From: Brassica napus
Lineage: Eukaryota > Streptophyta > Magnoliopsida > Brassicales > Brassicaceae
DNA length: 64,000 bases
Direction: 5' to 3'
Assembly (NCBI RefSeq): GCF_020379485.1
Contig: NC_063448.1
Location: 20,173,726 to 20,237,725 of the forward strand
How positions within the stretch are numbered: position 1 is the first letter of the stretch; each line of letters starts with the position of its first letter. The translations under genes were made by a program, and so were the position numbers. Positions 36,327 to 47,753 of the stretch are shown here, piece after piece. A model generated the notes under the pieces. It searched no databases, was not told the DNA's origin, and saw only the letters and a list, made by a program, of their open reading frames with translations.

Positions 36327-37235
36327 AAAATATAAATAGTTTCACATTTCTAAGAACTTTTACCTTAATTAGATATAAGGTGACCAATCAAATTATATAC
36401 ACTTATTATGATTGGTTCAACTATATCTAATCTAAAAAGTATATATGATACATCCATGATCAGTGTCATTGTGAAATAAGTAGGGAAGTTCTACTTGATA
36501 GAATCTTACTTGAGATCTTGGGATTGTATTTCACTTTATTTCATCAATAATATCATAGTTAAGCTCTCTCAGACTATATGAACTACAAGAAAATTGCAGA
36601 TGGTGTTACCATGTATGATCCAAGATGCACCGTGCCTTGTCTCCCCAATTTCTTGGTGCTCACACGCAATGCTCCTAATCTCTCCAATTTCTTAGCAAAA
36701 TGATCCAAGATGCGCCGTGCCTTAATTTTACTTGGAGAGAAATGATTTATAACTAAAAAATTATTGGAAAGAGAAAGGCCATTCTCAAAGAATAATCTTT
36801 TGACAAGATTGAATAGATTCACCTAATTGCTGAAGCCATCTCCGACCCATTTCTATTTCCATCTCTATATTTTTCTCCAAAATATAAAAATTCTATTATA
36901 AAGGTGAAATTGTTCCAATGTATGTTTTTATAATAGATTTTTTCTATTTATAGAGAAAATATAGAGATATGTTATTTACACGTCTAAATATAGAGACAAA
37001 AAGTAATTTTACTCCATTTTAGAGAAAAATATAGAGGTATATATCGACACTCTAACCTTTTCTTTGTCATCTTTTGAATAAATCATCACATGAAATATCA
37101 TTTAAATGGTGTCATTAGTTAATCTAAGCACAACCAAACATCATCATGGGTCCCAGCCCAAGTTTAGTATGTCTAACCAATCATCAACTATATTTGTATA
37201 AAGTGCACCATAAAGGTGGCCGTTACAAATTTACA
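36327..37235. other. Intergenic, AT-rich, with a MITE-like patch
   Basis: A minus-strand ORF of 79 codons (36822-36583) is unrecognised and contains a local duplication (GATCCAAGATGC twice, about 36617 and 36701). The stretch 36838-37045 is rich in TCTATATTT and AAATATAGAG words in inverted orientation, like common Brassicaceae MITEs, but I could not fix its ends. Confidence 0.45.
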
Positions 37236-37239
37236 ACAA

Positions 37240-37765
37240 ATGACAATTCAATTCGGCCTGGGACGGATCCGGATATCCGAAAAATTTAGGGTATCCGGAT
37301 CCGTGGATTTAATATCCGAATCCGGATATCCGGATTTCAGATATTCGTCTCTATATTCTATTATCCGCGGATATCCGGATCCGAATCCGGATCCGCAAAA
37401 ATAATTAAAAATAATATTTTTTAAAAAAAAAACTAAATTTTTTAAAATAATACATAAATGGAATATTTATACAAGATTTATAAATATATATATATGTCTA
37501 TAATATTGTAAAAACTAAAATATAATATTACAAAATTAATTTATGTATAAATATTATTATATAAAATATAAATATTAATGAAATTTAAAAAGTTAATGTG
37601 TTTTAAAAGTACGGATCCGGATCCGGATATCCGGACCTAAAAATTAAGATATCCGGATCCGGATCCGGTTTGGACGGATCCAAGATTTTACTATCCGGAT
37701 TCGGATCCGGGCACCCCGGATATCCTATTTTCGGAGCGGATCCGGAGCGGATCTCTGATCAAAGA
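37240..37765. repeat. Block of ATCCGGAT / GGATCCGGATATCC palindromic repeats
   Basis: Two clusters (about 37260-37400 and 37610-37755) are dense in GGATCCGGAT, ATATCCGG and their complements, separated by AT-rich DNA. The left edge GGCCTGGGACGG recalls the start of the hAT-type element at 55611. It is probably a non-autonomous DNA transposon with subterminal repeats. No target-site duplication was found. Confidence 0.55.
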
Positions 37766-38248
37766 CCAATTTAAAAGTAAGAACTAATTAAAATTCATTT
37801 GATTACAAGAAGTTAAAAATCTGAGTGTATCTCTCGAACACACATCGCAATGTCACTGTCAACGAGAGAAAACAAAAAGAAAGAATGAAAAATTGATGTT
37901 CTAAATCTAGGAATGAAAGAATGATCCATGTGATCATCTCAAAGAATGCTGAGACGAGACATGAAAGAGTTACAACCAAAACAAATACAGAGAACGATCT
38001 CAACTTGATACAATGGAAAAGAAAACATTTTACCCAAAAAATAGTTCAAGAGATGTTCAAAAAACGACCTCTTTTGGTTCTGATTGGATCCTGCTTTCTC
38101 ATGAATAGTAAAAGCCAAAGAAGGTTAATTCGTTCGTCTAGTGTCAGAGGACTAAGGAGGCTCTAAAAAGCCAAAATTAGTATAGACAAAACAGAGACAG
38201 AAATACTCAAGGGAGGGTGTCATAGAGTATTTATCCATTGAAAGAAAA

Positions 38249-39112
38249 TTAACAGTAGCCTCTTCCACGGCTACGGCCACCACCACCACCACCGCGTTTT
38301 CCCTGTCCTCGGCCATGGCCTCTTTGACTGCCTCTACCACCACCGTATGAGACTCCTTCAAATGCTTTCTTAACAACCTGATGACTCGGCACACGTCCCT
38401 TCTTTGCGCCCACGTTATTACCCGCTCCAGTTGCAGGCCGTTTTACTCTGTCGTTGTTAGCCAAATAAAACCTACAAAAGATAAGATTTTGCACATATGA
38501 AAAACAAGAAAAGAGACCTGCATATTGACTAAAAAGATGACTAAATCTAAGACCAAAAGATGATTGTGAATTTGGTAAAAATAGAGGCTTGTACCCAGTT
38601 GTTGTAGAGGCTAACGTCTTGGTGGCTTCTTTCCAAGAAAGACTAACACTCTTGTCACCTATAAACGAAGGCGCTTTTGCATGCAATACCTGTAATCATA
38701 TAAGGACGGTTAGGTTTGCCTAACACTTCTTAATTAATGATCAGACTTTAAAAGGTTACAGAGATTTGGCTCTGTTTTCACATTTGTCATTGCCAATATG
38801 TTATTGCAAGTCCTAAGTCCAGTTGTTGCATTTTGCTTCTTTGTTTTCTGATAGCAAATTTAGTTACAATAAACCCCGAAAGAGAGATTGAGACGGAACA
38901 GGAAAAGACAGGACTGAGAAGTTACCACGCTTGACTTCTCCTCGTCTGTCTTGGCAGCCGACATGGCTTTGTTGTGCTCAGACGTTCCCTGAATTTGTTT
39001 CTTCATTGTTGCCTTGGTTAGATCCTCAACGCTAGCCAATCTGCAACGTCCGTTTATATTATAAAGGTAAATCTTAAATAACTAATCACATACTGATTCT
39101 TACAAGAAGAAA
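38249..39112 (-). pseudogene. API5: API5 pseudogene, C-terminal exons
   Basis: Exons read on the minus strand: about 39046-38924 (LASVEDLTKATMKKQIQG, SEHNKAMSAAKTDEEKSSV), about 38845-38780 (KTKKQNATTGLRTCNNILAM), about 38695-38590 (LHAKAPSFIGDKSVSLSWKE) and 38471-38249 (RPATGAGNNVGAKKGR, then a Gly/Arg-rich tail ending GRSRGRGYC). These match the end of plant API5, a HEAT-repeat nuclear protein linked to cell-death control, in order and with usable splice sites. This block looks undamaged, but it is cut from the rest of the gene by a Copia element inserted in the intron at 39113. Confidence 0.85.
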
Positions 39113-39478
39113 TGTGAGGCTTTGTGTCTCTTGGGCCTGCTGGCGGGCTTCGGGAAGGACCTGAAACAAGACATAAGAGATATGGATTAGTGTAGGTTCA
39201 ATAAGGAAACTATTTCTTTATAGTATTAGGAATAATACAATCCTTTTCCATCTAGGAAAACCTACGATCTATTTTGTATAAATAGAGGTCTAGGTTCTTA
39301 TTGTTAGATACAGAAACATATAAACTCTCTAAAGCATAGAACACGCAACTAGTGCGAAGCTTGTAACGTTTTCGATTCATAGTGATATAGAGTTTGTCTC
39401 CGGTTTGGAGAGAACTCGCCAAACATATTGGTGTGTCGATTTACTTGTTACAAGAACAACCAAGGTCGATTCTCTACA
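39113..39478 (+). repeat. 5' LTR of the API5-intron Copia
   Basis: It begins TGTGAGGC and ends TCTCTACA. A TATA box TATAAATAG lies at 39277-39285. Confidence 0.92.
39277..39285 (+). promoter_or_regulatory. TATA box of Copia LTR
   Basis: TATAAATAG lies about 200 bp before the LTR end and is repeated in the 3' LTR. This is the likely element promoter. Confidence 0.6.
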
Positions 39479-39480
39479 AG

Positions 39481-39492
39481 TGGTATCAGAGC
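39481..39492 (+). other. Primer binding site, initiator Met tRNA type
   Basis: TGGTATCAGAGC lies two bases after the 5' LTR, the classical Copia PBS. Confidence 0.85.
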
Positions 39493-39672
39493 TAAGGCTA
39501 ACCTAGATCCAAGTACAGAGATTTGAAGGCAAGATTCAATAAAACAAGCAAGCAGAATACTTATCTGGTGTGGTAAGAAGGTCTCAGCTCGTGGTTATTG
39601 AAGCTTGAAGGTCACGGCGCGTTACATCAACCTGCAAACAAAGAAACAAATAGTTTTCGGGTTAATAGAGAG

Positions 39673-42600
39673 ATGGAAGCAACATCAAAGAAATTTGAAG
39701 TGGAGAAGTTCGATGGGAAGGGTGACTTTGGTCTATGGAAATACAACATGCTATGTCAGTTAGAGATTTTTGGTTTGGGGTCTGTTCTTAAGGAGAGAGA
39801 TCCTTCTACGGTGGTTGAAGGTGAAGAACAGAAGGATACTAAACTTGATCCTAAGGAGCAAGACAAGGAACTGCGTACCAAGAACCTGATCAGTGTCTGT
39901 CTATCTGATCTCATACTACGCAAAGTCATGCACGAGACAACAGCATTAGCTATGTGGAAGGCTCTAGAAGCCGAGTATCAAACCAAGACGTTACCTAATC
40001 GAATCTACATGAAGCAAAGATATGCAGGTTTCAGAATGGATGAACATAAGTCTATTGAGGAAAATTTAGACGTGTTCCTGAAACTTGTGGCTGATCTAGC
40101 TAGTCTGGATATCAAAATTAGCGAAGAAGACCAAGCTATTCAGATTCTAACAAGCTTGCCTAAGCAGTATGAGTCTCTCGTGGATGCTCTCAAGTATGGA
40201 AGCGGGAAGGAGACTTTAACAGTCCGAGATGTTACAAGCTCTGCCTATTCTAAGGAAGTAGAATTAAGGGAGAAGGGACTTCTTAACAAGTCTAAAAATA
40301 ACTCTGAGGGGCTGTTTGCTGGCTACAACAGAGGCAGAAGTGAGAAGAAGAACGATAAGACTTGGAGAGCTAGATCTAAAAGCAATAACAGATCAAAATC
40401 AAGACCTAAGTTCTCTAAAGAATGTTGGACGTGTGGCAAGGAAGGACATTTTAAAAAGCAGTGTCCAGAAAGAAAGAAGCCATCAAATTCAGTCAACATA
40501 GCAGAAGAGAAGGAGGAACCATTAGTATTAGTGGCTAGCCAGCAAGCTACTAAAGACGAGTGGGTACTTGATTCTGGCTGTACATTCCATATCACCCCAA
40601 ATAAAGATGTCTTATTTGATCTTGAAGACATAGAAGGAGGAAAGGTTTTGATGGGAAATAACACTATCAGCGAGATTAAAGGGATCGGGAAGATCAGGAT
40701 CATGAATAATGATGGATCGAGCGTGATTCTCACTGATGTTCGTTACATGCCTACAATGGGCAGAAACCTTATCTCCGACGGTTTATTGGAGAAGATGGGA
40801 TGCAGATACGAAGGCAAAGACTTCATGGTGCAGTTTTACAAAGGAGATCAGAAGGTTATTTCTGGAAAATACTGTGATGGTCTGTACTACTTACAAGGGA
40901 CAGTATTGGATGGTGAAGCTGCAGTCACAAGGCATGATATCGATTTGACTAAAAGGTGGCACTCTAGGCTTGGACATATGAGTCTAAAGGGCATGAATAT
41001 TCTAGTCAAGGAAGGATATTTAAACGTAAAGGATGTGAAGACATTAGAGTTTTGCGAGAATTGCGTTCTGGGTAAAGCACACAAGCTAAGCTTTCCAAAA
41101 GGCAAGCACACGTCTAAGGAAGTCCTAGAGTACATCCATTCAGATTTATGGGGTTAACCTTCGGTGGTAGAGAGTCTCGGAGGATGTTTCTATTTTGTTA
41201 CATTCATTGATGATTTTTCTACGAAAGTTTGGATCTATTTCCTAAGATCAAAGAATGAAGTGTTTCAAAACTTCAAGGAATGGAAAACATGCGTAGAAAC
41301 TGAGACAGGAAAGAAGGTGAAGTGTCTAAGGACGGATAACGGATTAGAGTTCTGCAATACACAGATGGACACATTGTGTAAGGAAGCAGGGATTAAAAGA
41401 CACAGAACATGCATCTATACTCCACAGCAAAACGGAGTATCAGAACGTATGAACCGTACGATTATGGAGAAAGTGAGATGTATGTTGACAGAGGCAGGCT
41501 TAGAGCAAAAATTCTGGGCGGAAGCGGCTTCTACAACTGTCTACTTAATCAACCGATCTCCCAGTACAACTATTAACTTCAAACTACCGGCAGAGGTTTG
41601 GTCTGGAACCAAAACAGACTTAAATCATCTAAGGAAGTTCGGGTGTACAGCTTATGTTCACGTGACTCAGGCCAAAACCAGTCCAAGAGCGATGAAAGGA
41701 GTTTTCATGGGATATCCAGAGGGGACTAAAGGTTATCGAGTGTGGTTACCAGAAGAGCTAAGATGTACAGTGAGCAGAAACGTGATTTTCAATGAGGAAG
41801 AGATGTTTAAAGACATTAAGGGAGTCAGCGAGAAGAAAAGGAAAACAAAAAAGGTAACGTTCAATCCTGTGCTGATTCAAGGACCTTCAAACACAACTAC
41901 AGACACTGAGACAGAGGATACAGTTCAAGGTGGAGTTTCTCCACCATCAGAAAACTCGGAACCTGAATCTTCAAGCTCAGAAAGTGAAGAAGAAGTTGTG
42001 GGAGCTCAACAGGAAAATCTAGACAACTACATTCTTGCTAGAGATAGAATCAGGAGAGAAGTAAAGAAAACTTCTAGGTTTGATGATTCAGATTGCGTGG
42101 CTTATGCTCTAGCTACAGCAGAAGAAATAAATAAGGATGAGCCTAAATCCTATTTGGAAGCAAGAAGGAGTAAGAACTGGAAGTTATGGAACGAGGGAAT
42201 GCAAGAAGAGATGGATTCATTGGAGAAAAATCAGATTTGGAAGCTGGTTGAGAAACCAGAGAAAAAAAAAGATTATTGGCAGCAAGTGGGTTTTCAAGCT
42301 AAAAGAAGGCATTCCTGGAATTGAGAAGCCGAGATACAAAGCTAGATTAGTAGCTAAAGGGTTTTCACAAGTTGAAGGGATCGACTACACAGAGGTGTTT
42401 GCACCAGTGGTGAAACACGTGTCGATTAGAATTATGTTGTCACTTGTTGCAAATTATGATCTAGATTTGGAACAACTAGACGTGAAAACGGCTTTCCTGT
42501 ACGGAACGTTAGACGAGGAGATTTATATGGCACAGCCAGAAGGTTTCGTTGAGGAGGGAAAAGAAGATCAAGTTTGTCTCCTGTTGAAATCCCTTTACGG

Positions 42601-43702
42601 ATTAAAACAGTCACCAAGACAGTGGAATAGGAGATTTGATAGTTTCATGAAGCAACAAGGCTTCGAAAGAAGTGCATATGATCCTTGTGTCTACATGAAA
42701 GGTTCAGACTTATCTCATATGGTTTATCTCTTGATCTATGTTGATGACATGCTCATAGCATCTAAGGATTCTAAAGAAATTAAAAGAATCAAAGATAGCT
42801 TGAAGAGAGAGTTTGAGATGAAGGACCTTGGAGCATCTTCAAGAATACTTGGAATGGATATTATTAGAGACAGGAAGAAAGAAACTCTAAAACTATCACA
42901 AGGGAAGTATCTACAGCAGGTGCTGGAAACTTTTAACATGGCAGAGAGCAAAGCTGTGGTTACTCCTATCGGACCACAATTCAAGCTTAAAAGTTTGACA
43001 CAAAAAGAAGAGCACGAGGAAGCAAGTTTCATGAACGTGATTCCATACGCGTCAGCCGTTGGAAGTTTAATGTATGCAATGGTGGGATCTAGACCAGACT
43101 TATGTTTCGCAGTGGGCTTAATCAGCCGTTATATGAGCAAGCCAGGAAGAATACACTGGGAAGCTGTTAAGTGGGTGATGAGATATCTTAAAGGAGCTCT
43201 AGATTCGGATAGATTGCTTACTAAAGGAGAAGATTTCAAAGTACAAGGATTCTGTGACGCAGACTACGCAACCGATTTGGACAGAAGAAGATCCGTGACA
43301 GGATATGTGTTTCAAGTCGGAGGCAACACAATAAGCTGGAGATCAGGTCTCCAACATATTGTCGCACTATCAACGACAGAATCAGAATACATGGCTTTAG
43401 CCGAAGCTTTTAAAGAAGCATTATGGCTTAAGGGGTTTGTTAGTGAATTGGGATTCAAGCAAGATGATGTGAGAGTGTTTTCAGATTCACAGAGTGCTAT
43501 ACATTTAGCTAAGAATGGAGGATTCCATGAAAGGACTAAGCATATAGATACTAGACTACACTTTATGAGAGACGTAATTGAGGCTGGCAACGTTATGGTT
43601 CACAAGATTCACACATCTATCAACCCTGCAGATTTTCTAACTAAGTGTGTACCTGGACAGAAGTTCGAGACATGCTTGGAGATCCTCAAGGTTCTGCCTT
43701 AG
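39673..43702 (+). pseudogene. Copia gag-pol polyprotein with one nonsense codon and one frameshift
   Basis: From ATG 39673 (MEATSKKFEVEKFDGKGDFG): gag (UBN2-type), zinc knuckle CWTCGKEGHFKKQC, protease WVLDSGCTFHI, the pre-integrase H-H-C-C finger, integrase core (TDNGLEFCNTQMDTLC, YTPQQNGVSERMNRT), RT with LLIYVDDMLIASKD, and RNase H (FCDADYATDLDRRRSVTGY, STTESEYMALAEAFKEAL), ending at 43702. A TAA at 41155-41157 follows HSDLWG, and a base-count change in an A9 run at 42262-42270 shifts the frame before the RT. All domains are otherwise present. It is probably a recently inactivated copy. Confidence 0.9.
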
Positions 43703-44830
43703 AAGGTCTCGCGTGGCTGCAGGTGACAATGCTGTCGAGTTGATCACCTCGCGGAAAGGCCACAAAAGAAAAATATCAGTTTCAGGAAAAGTAAACTGAT
43801 GGTTCGACAGGGTTATTAAAAAAAAAAAAAACTCAGGAAGAAAATGAATTTGAGTGTAGAAGATTACCTTTGAAGAATGATGGGTATAGACAGGAGTTGT
43901 CTATGCAAAGAATCTGCAAAATTATTCATACTAGTCAAAGAATTTTTATGCAGGGGCTATAAGCTTCAATAGAAGTTTTGGAAAATCATTTAAAAGGAAG
44001 AAGCAAATATTATACCTGAAGGAGAATGTGTTGGTAGCAAGGAATCGTCTACAAACATGGCTGGAGATTAATAAAGGAAAATTATTATTTTTAGTCACAA
44101 GCTCTTATAAACAGCACTGAATATATCAACTAGTGTACGTGGATAGGAAAGTTCAGATCATTACCAAAGGAAGCTAAGTTGGTGAAGAGACGTCTACACC
44201 ACAAGTGAGCTGTGAAAGTTTCAACAATATAAAATTGGAAGCTTTTAGTAACAAAAGCTCAACGAGTTGAAAAGAGGTAGCTGAACAAGAGCTAAATCAA
44301 GACACGTATTCAGGAAGAAATAAAAGTCAAAACCAAAGAAAGTACCTTTTGTTTTGACAAGGCTGGTTCGATCTCGAACACATCGTGAGGATAAGCAAGA
44401 GGAATCGCTACCGGAAAAGTCACGAAAGTCAAAGGCTGTAGACAGATTCATCAAAGGGAAGAGCTGGAAAATGAAATCAAAAGGTTAGGGTTTGTTCAAA
44501 TGTCTAAGGAAACAGACAGAAGAAGAACAAACAGAACCTGGGATTTCAATGGCGGAGGCGATGGGAGCAATCGCCGGTGAAGACAAGCGGCGGTAAAGTC
44601 AGGATCTTGTCTGGTTCACGGAAAATCGAAGAGAGGAAGTGTTCAGAGAAAAGAAGAGAAGCAAGGATCGGAGAGGGCATGCGACTCCGGTGAAGCGACG
44701 TCGAGGAACAGACGAAGCTTGAAGAAGACGAGGCGGCGAGCTCGTCGGTGCTTCGGTTTTCATTTTCGCAGAGAGAGAGAGATGGAGAAGCGGAGAAGTC
44801 GAGGAGTGACTCAAGAGCCAAGGTGGAGAA
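43703..44830 (+). other. Long 3' untranslated part of the Copia element
   Basis: 1.1 kb lies between pol and the polypurine tract. Its last 350 bp are more GC-rich and gene-like than the rest, including a short reading from ATGGCGGAGGCGATGGG at about 44549. There is no recognisable domain. Confidence 0.5.
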
Positions 44831-45196
44831 TGTGAGGCTTTGTGTCTCTTGGGCCTGCTGGCGGGCTTCGGGAAGGACCTGAAACAAGACATAAGAGATA
44901 TGGATTAGTGTAGGTTCAATAAGGAAACTATTTCCTTATAGTATTATGAATAATACAATCCTTTTCCATCTAGGAAAACCTACGATCTATTTTGTATAAA
45001 TAGAGGTCTAGGTTCTCATTGTTAGATACAGAAACATATAAACTCTCTAAAGCATAGAACACGCAACTAGTGCGAAGCTTGTAACGTTTTCGATTCATAG
45101 TGATATAGAGTTTGTCTCCGGTTTGGAGAGAACTCGCCAAACATATTGGTGTGTCGATTTACTTGTTACAAGAACAGCCAAGGTCGATTCTCTACA
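44831..45196 (+). repeat. 3' LTR of the API5-intron Copia
   Basis: It differs from the 5' LTR at about four of 366 positions by eye. Confidence 0.92.
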
Positions 45197-46814
45197 AGAA
45201 AACATAATACAACAATACCTCTCAGTGAATTCCTTGTAAGACTCTGAGAAGTACTCCCCGAGTCTATCCGATGGCTGCCCGGTCACGCATAAGTAAAAGA
45301 AGAAAGAAAAAGAGACTTGCCCAGCAGCTAGAAATAGTTGACAACCTTATGCACCATGTGGTTAAGAACATATAACAGGCACTCCACAGATGTGAAGTTC
45401 ATCTCTTCCCCAGTCTTCCTGGCAGGCATGTATTTCTATAAGTAAAGTGAGCGAGTCAATCTTCATAAGATAACAGAAAAGTTACCTAGGCAAGTAGTGT
45501 TTACATTCAAAATATGAAACTGGGGGTAGAATATACACCAGAGAAATGACAACACTAACAATTAAATATATCCATATAAAATATGTGAAGCCAACATGAG
45601 ATAAAAGTACCTTTAGGAGTTGAACTATTTCGGGAAGCATCTGATGTGCTACCAGGGTGGTTGTGTATGACGAAATCTCAGCCAAAGCTCTGAGCAAATC
45701 AAGCTCCTCTGCTCTGGCAGCTAATGTTTTCTTTTAAAGCATTTTGTCAGTATCATGCTGAACATGAAGCTCTACGTATGTAGTAAAAGAGATTTTACCA
45801 AAAGGAGGAAGATAGACACGCAGCAATTTTGTATGAATAAAAAGAGTCATATGCAAGTTTATGACTTGATTCCCTCAACGCCATTATACTCTTAAAAGAG
45901 AATATAGGGATTATGGCAATAAAATTACCTTGTACCTTTTCAAAAGCAGGTAGGATATGAGTGTTCATGTAGTTAAGAAACTTGGTGCCTGGAGCACCTC
46001 TCTGTTCAGAAGAAGGTGAAGCTAGTAAAATTCTTGTTTCAAAGCATCTTAACTATATAATTTCCAAGTACTACACATCACTAAGTCTGAGTTCATACCA
46101 CAAAGAATGGAAGAGCAATTTGTAGGCATGATATAAATCTGTCAATATGATCTGAATCTAAAACCTGCCAAAATAATATTTGAACATCAGAGGTGATTCC
46201 ACGTAATTGAGATCTAAACGAAACCTTAGAGACCCGAACTTCCAACCATGACTACTATCATCACCATATAAGGGATAGAATTTGCTTATGTAAATTTTTA
46301 TTAGCTCTTCCCATGGAAATTAAAAAAAAAACAGATGCAATCCAGTTTTTATTACTCGCTTTCTACAGCCAAATTTGCATCAAGACAACTGTTGACCCCT
46401 ACCCTGTGGTCATTCCTAGACTGTGCAGTATACTGGAGTTTAAAAAAGCAAAACCTAACTTCATGAAACCATTTGGTCCATTTCTCACATACCACGTACT
46501 ACCAATGAGCCCTCACATCAAAAGTTCACGTGAGATTATCAACTGAAAGTGCAACACATCTTAGAATCATAAATGTAACGATTGTATATCTTTAAAAAGT
46601 TTTTTTCTGAGGGGTAGAGTTTAAGCTAGGACAAGTATCCTAATATCAAAAACTTGCAAACGACTAGCCGACTTCTTCATTCCCAGATGACAACTACTTG
46701 TGCAACTAAAACAAAAACATTTCGGAAGAATAACCATTACCGTCATCATATTCAAGCAAGAAACTTATGTTCATCCCCCAGAGAATGTGACACGAGAAAT
46801 TCACATTGAACTTC
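45197..46814 (-). pseudogene. API5: API5 pseudogene, middle exons
   Basis: Minus-strand exons: the tail of the exon cut by the Gypsy element (46814 to about 46757, degenerate NVNFSCHILWG), about 46167-46100 (SDHIDRFISCLQIALPFFV), about 46010-45935 (RGAPGTKFLNYMNTHILPAF), about 45735-45612 (LDLLRALAEISSYTTTLVAH, MLPEIVQLLK), about 45430-45330 (KYMPARKTGEEMNFTSVECL) and about 45285-45221 (VTGQPSDRLGEYFSESYKEF). A stop (VVNYF then TAG) stands where API5 reads VPNATNSLCGYK, and no AG acceptor is visible before VTGQPSD. The Copia element lies in the following intron. Confidence 0.85.
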
Positions 46815-47331
46815 TGTTTGATCGGGAAACGGTACGGAACGAGAGAACGTTCAGTTTTTAGATGTGGGCTTAAGCAAAGACGTCTTATTAACGGTCGGAA
46901 GAGTGTTTCGTTGGTTACAAGGAAAGGAGATGCGTGAAAAGAAAGGTACCGGAGCCTTGAAGGCTTTACTGGAGAGATACGACAAGGCGAGATAACAAAG
47001 GTAAAACCCTAATCTAGCCGCCCAGTGTGTATCAGTGATTTCGAACCCCCCTTACGTTGCCTTTCCTTCCCCTTTTATAGCTGATCTCACGCTTTTCCGT
47101 GACCTAGTTTGTGTCGTCTTTGTGGGCTTTAACTCGCTGGGCCGAGAAGCCCACGCTGTCTCGTGGAGTCGTTTTCTCGGGGCGTTTAGTCGAGAAGCCC
47201 ATCGAAAGCTCTCTCACATTACGCCGAGAGATCGACCCTTCAAGCTGCCGCGCCGAGCCGATGCTCCGCTTCATGTGGGCCGGGCCGTATGTTCTTCGGG
47301 CCTTGAGGGATGGTCGAATTTACCATCTACA
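46815..47331 (-). repeat. 3' LTR of the Gypsy element
   Basis: On the plus strand it runs TGTTTGATCGGG to CCATCTACA. It is 517 bp and homologous to 58394-58893. Confidence 0.92.
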
Positions 47332-47636
47332 GTAAGTCCCCCAGTTCATCGAGATGAAGATCCTGTCGGATTCGATGAATTTAGGAAGTTAAAGGTTTGG
47401 GAGGATTCGTTAGGCATTTTCCCTTTGTCGGGTGGTTTAGTAAAATCTCTACCGAACCGGCTTTGGTTTTGTTAGGTTTTCCCTTAACCGTTGGTTCTGA
47501 TCAGGGTTGAGGCCGGTTAAAACGGGAAGTCGAAACGACGCTTCGATTTCTTCGGCGGCTAGGTAACTATTTCTAGGCCCACATAGGCCCATGTAGGCCA
47601 AATGATGACGCCTCGGGAAGGCACCCCTTTTTTCCC

Positions 47637-47644
47637 TATAAATA
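47637..47644 (+). promoter_or_regulatory. TATA box of the antisense gene
   Basis: TATAAATA within CCCTATAAATACTCGC lies about 110 bp upstream of ATG 47754 and outside the LTR. A CT-rich leader follows, as in ordinary plant promoters. Confidence 0.65.
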
Positions 47645-47753
47645 CTCGCTTCCTTCTCATTCTCTCCATTCTTCTCTGCACTTCTCAGGTATTCTCTCTC
47701 TCTCCTCCTTCTCATTTCTCTCTCTAGGTTGTTGTTGCAACATAGATAGCGAT

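Larger units (their letters stand above)
39113..45196 (+). mobile_element. Ty1/Copia (Tnt1-like) LTR retrotransposon in an API5 intron
   Basis: LTRs 39113-39478 and 44831-45196 (366 bp each) differ at about four positions. TSD AGAAA lies at 39108-39112 and 45197-45201. The Met-tRNA PBS TGGTATCAGAGC is at 39481 and the polypurine tract AAGGTGGAGAA precedes 44831. It is the same family type as the old Copia at 4036. It is 6084 bp in total and carries two coding lesions. Confidence 0.93.

Noticed and set aside
42262..42270. Programmed frameshift in the A9 run of Copia pol
   Set aside because: Copia gag-pol of this type is one frame and a nonsense codon already lies upstream. A simple run-length mutation explains it better.
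44546..44892. Minus-strand Ser/Pro-rich ORFs at the Copia 3' end
   Set aside because: Low-complexity translation of a purine-rich region that crosses into the LTR.
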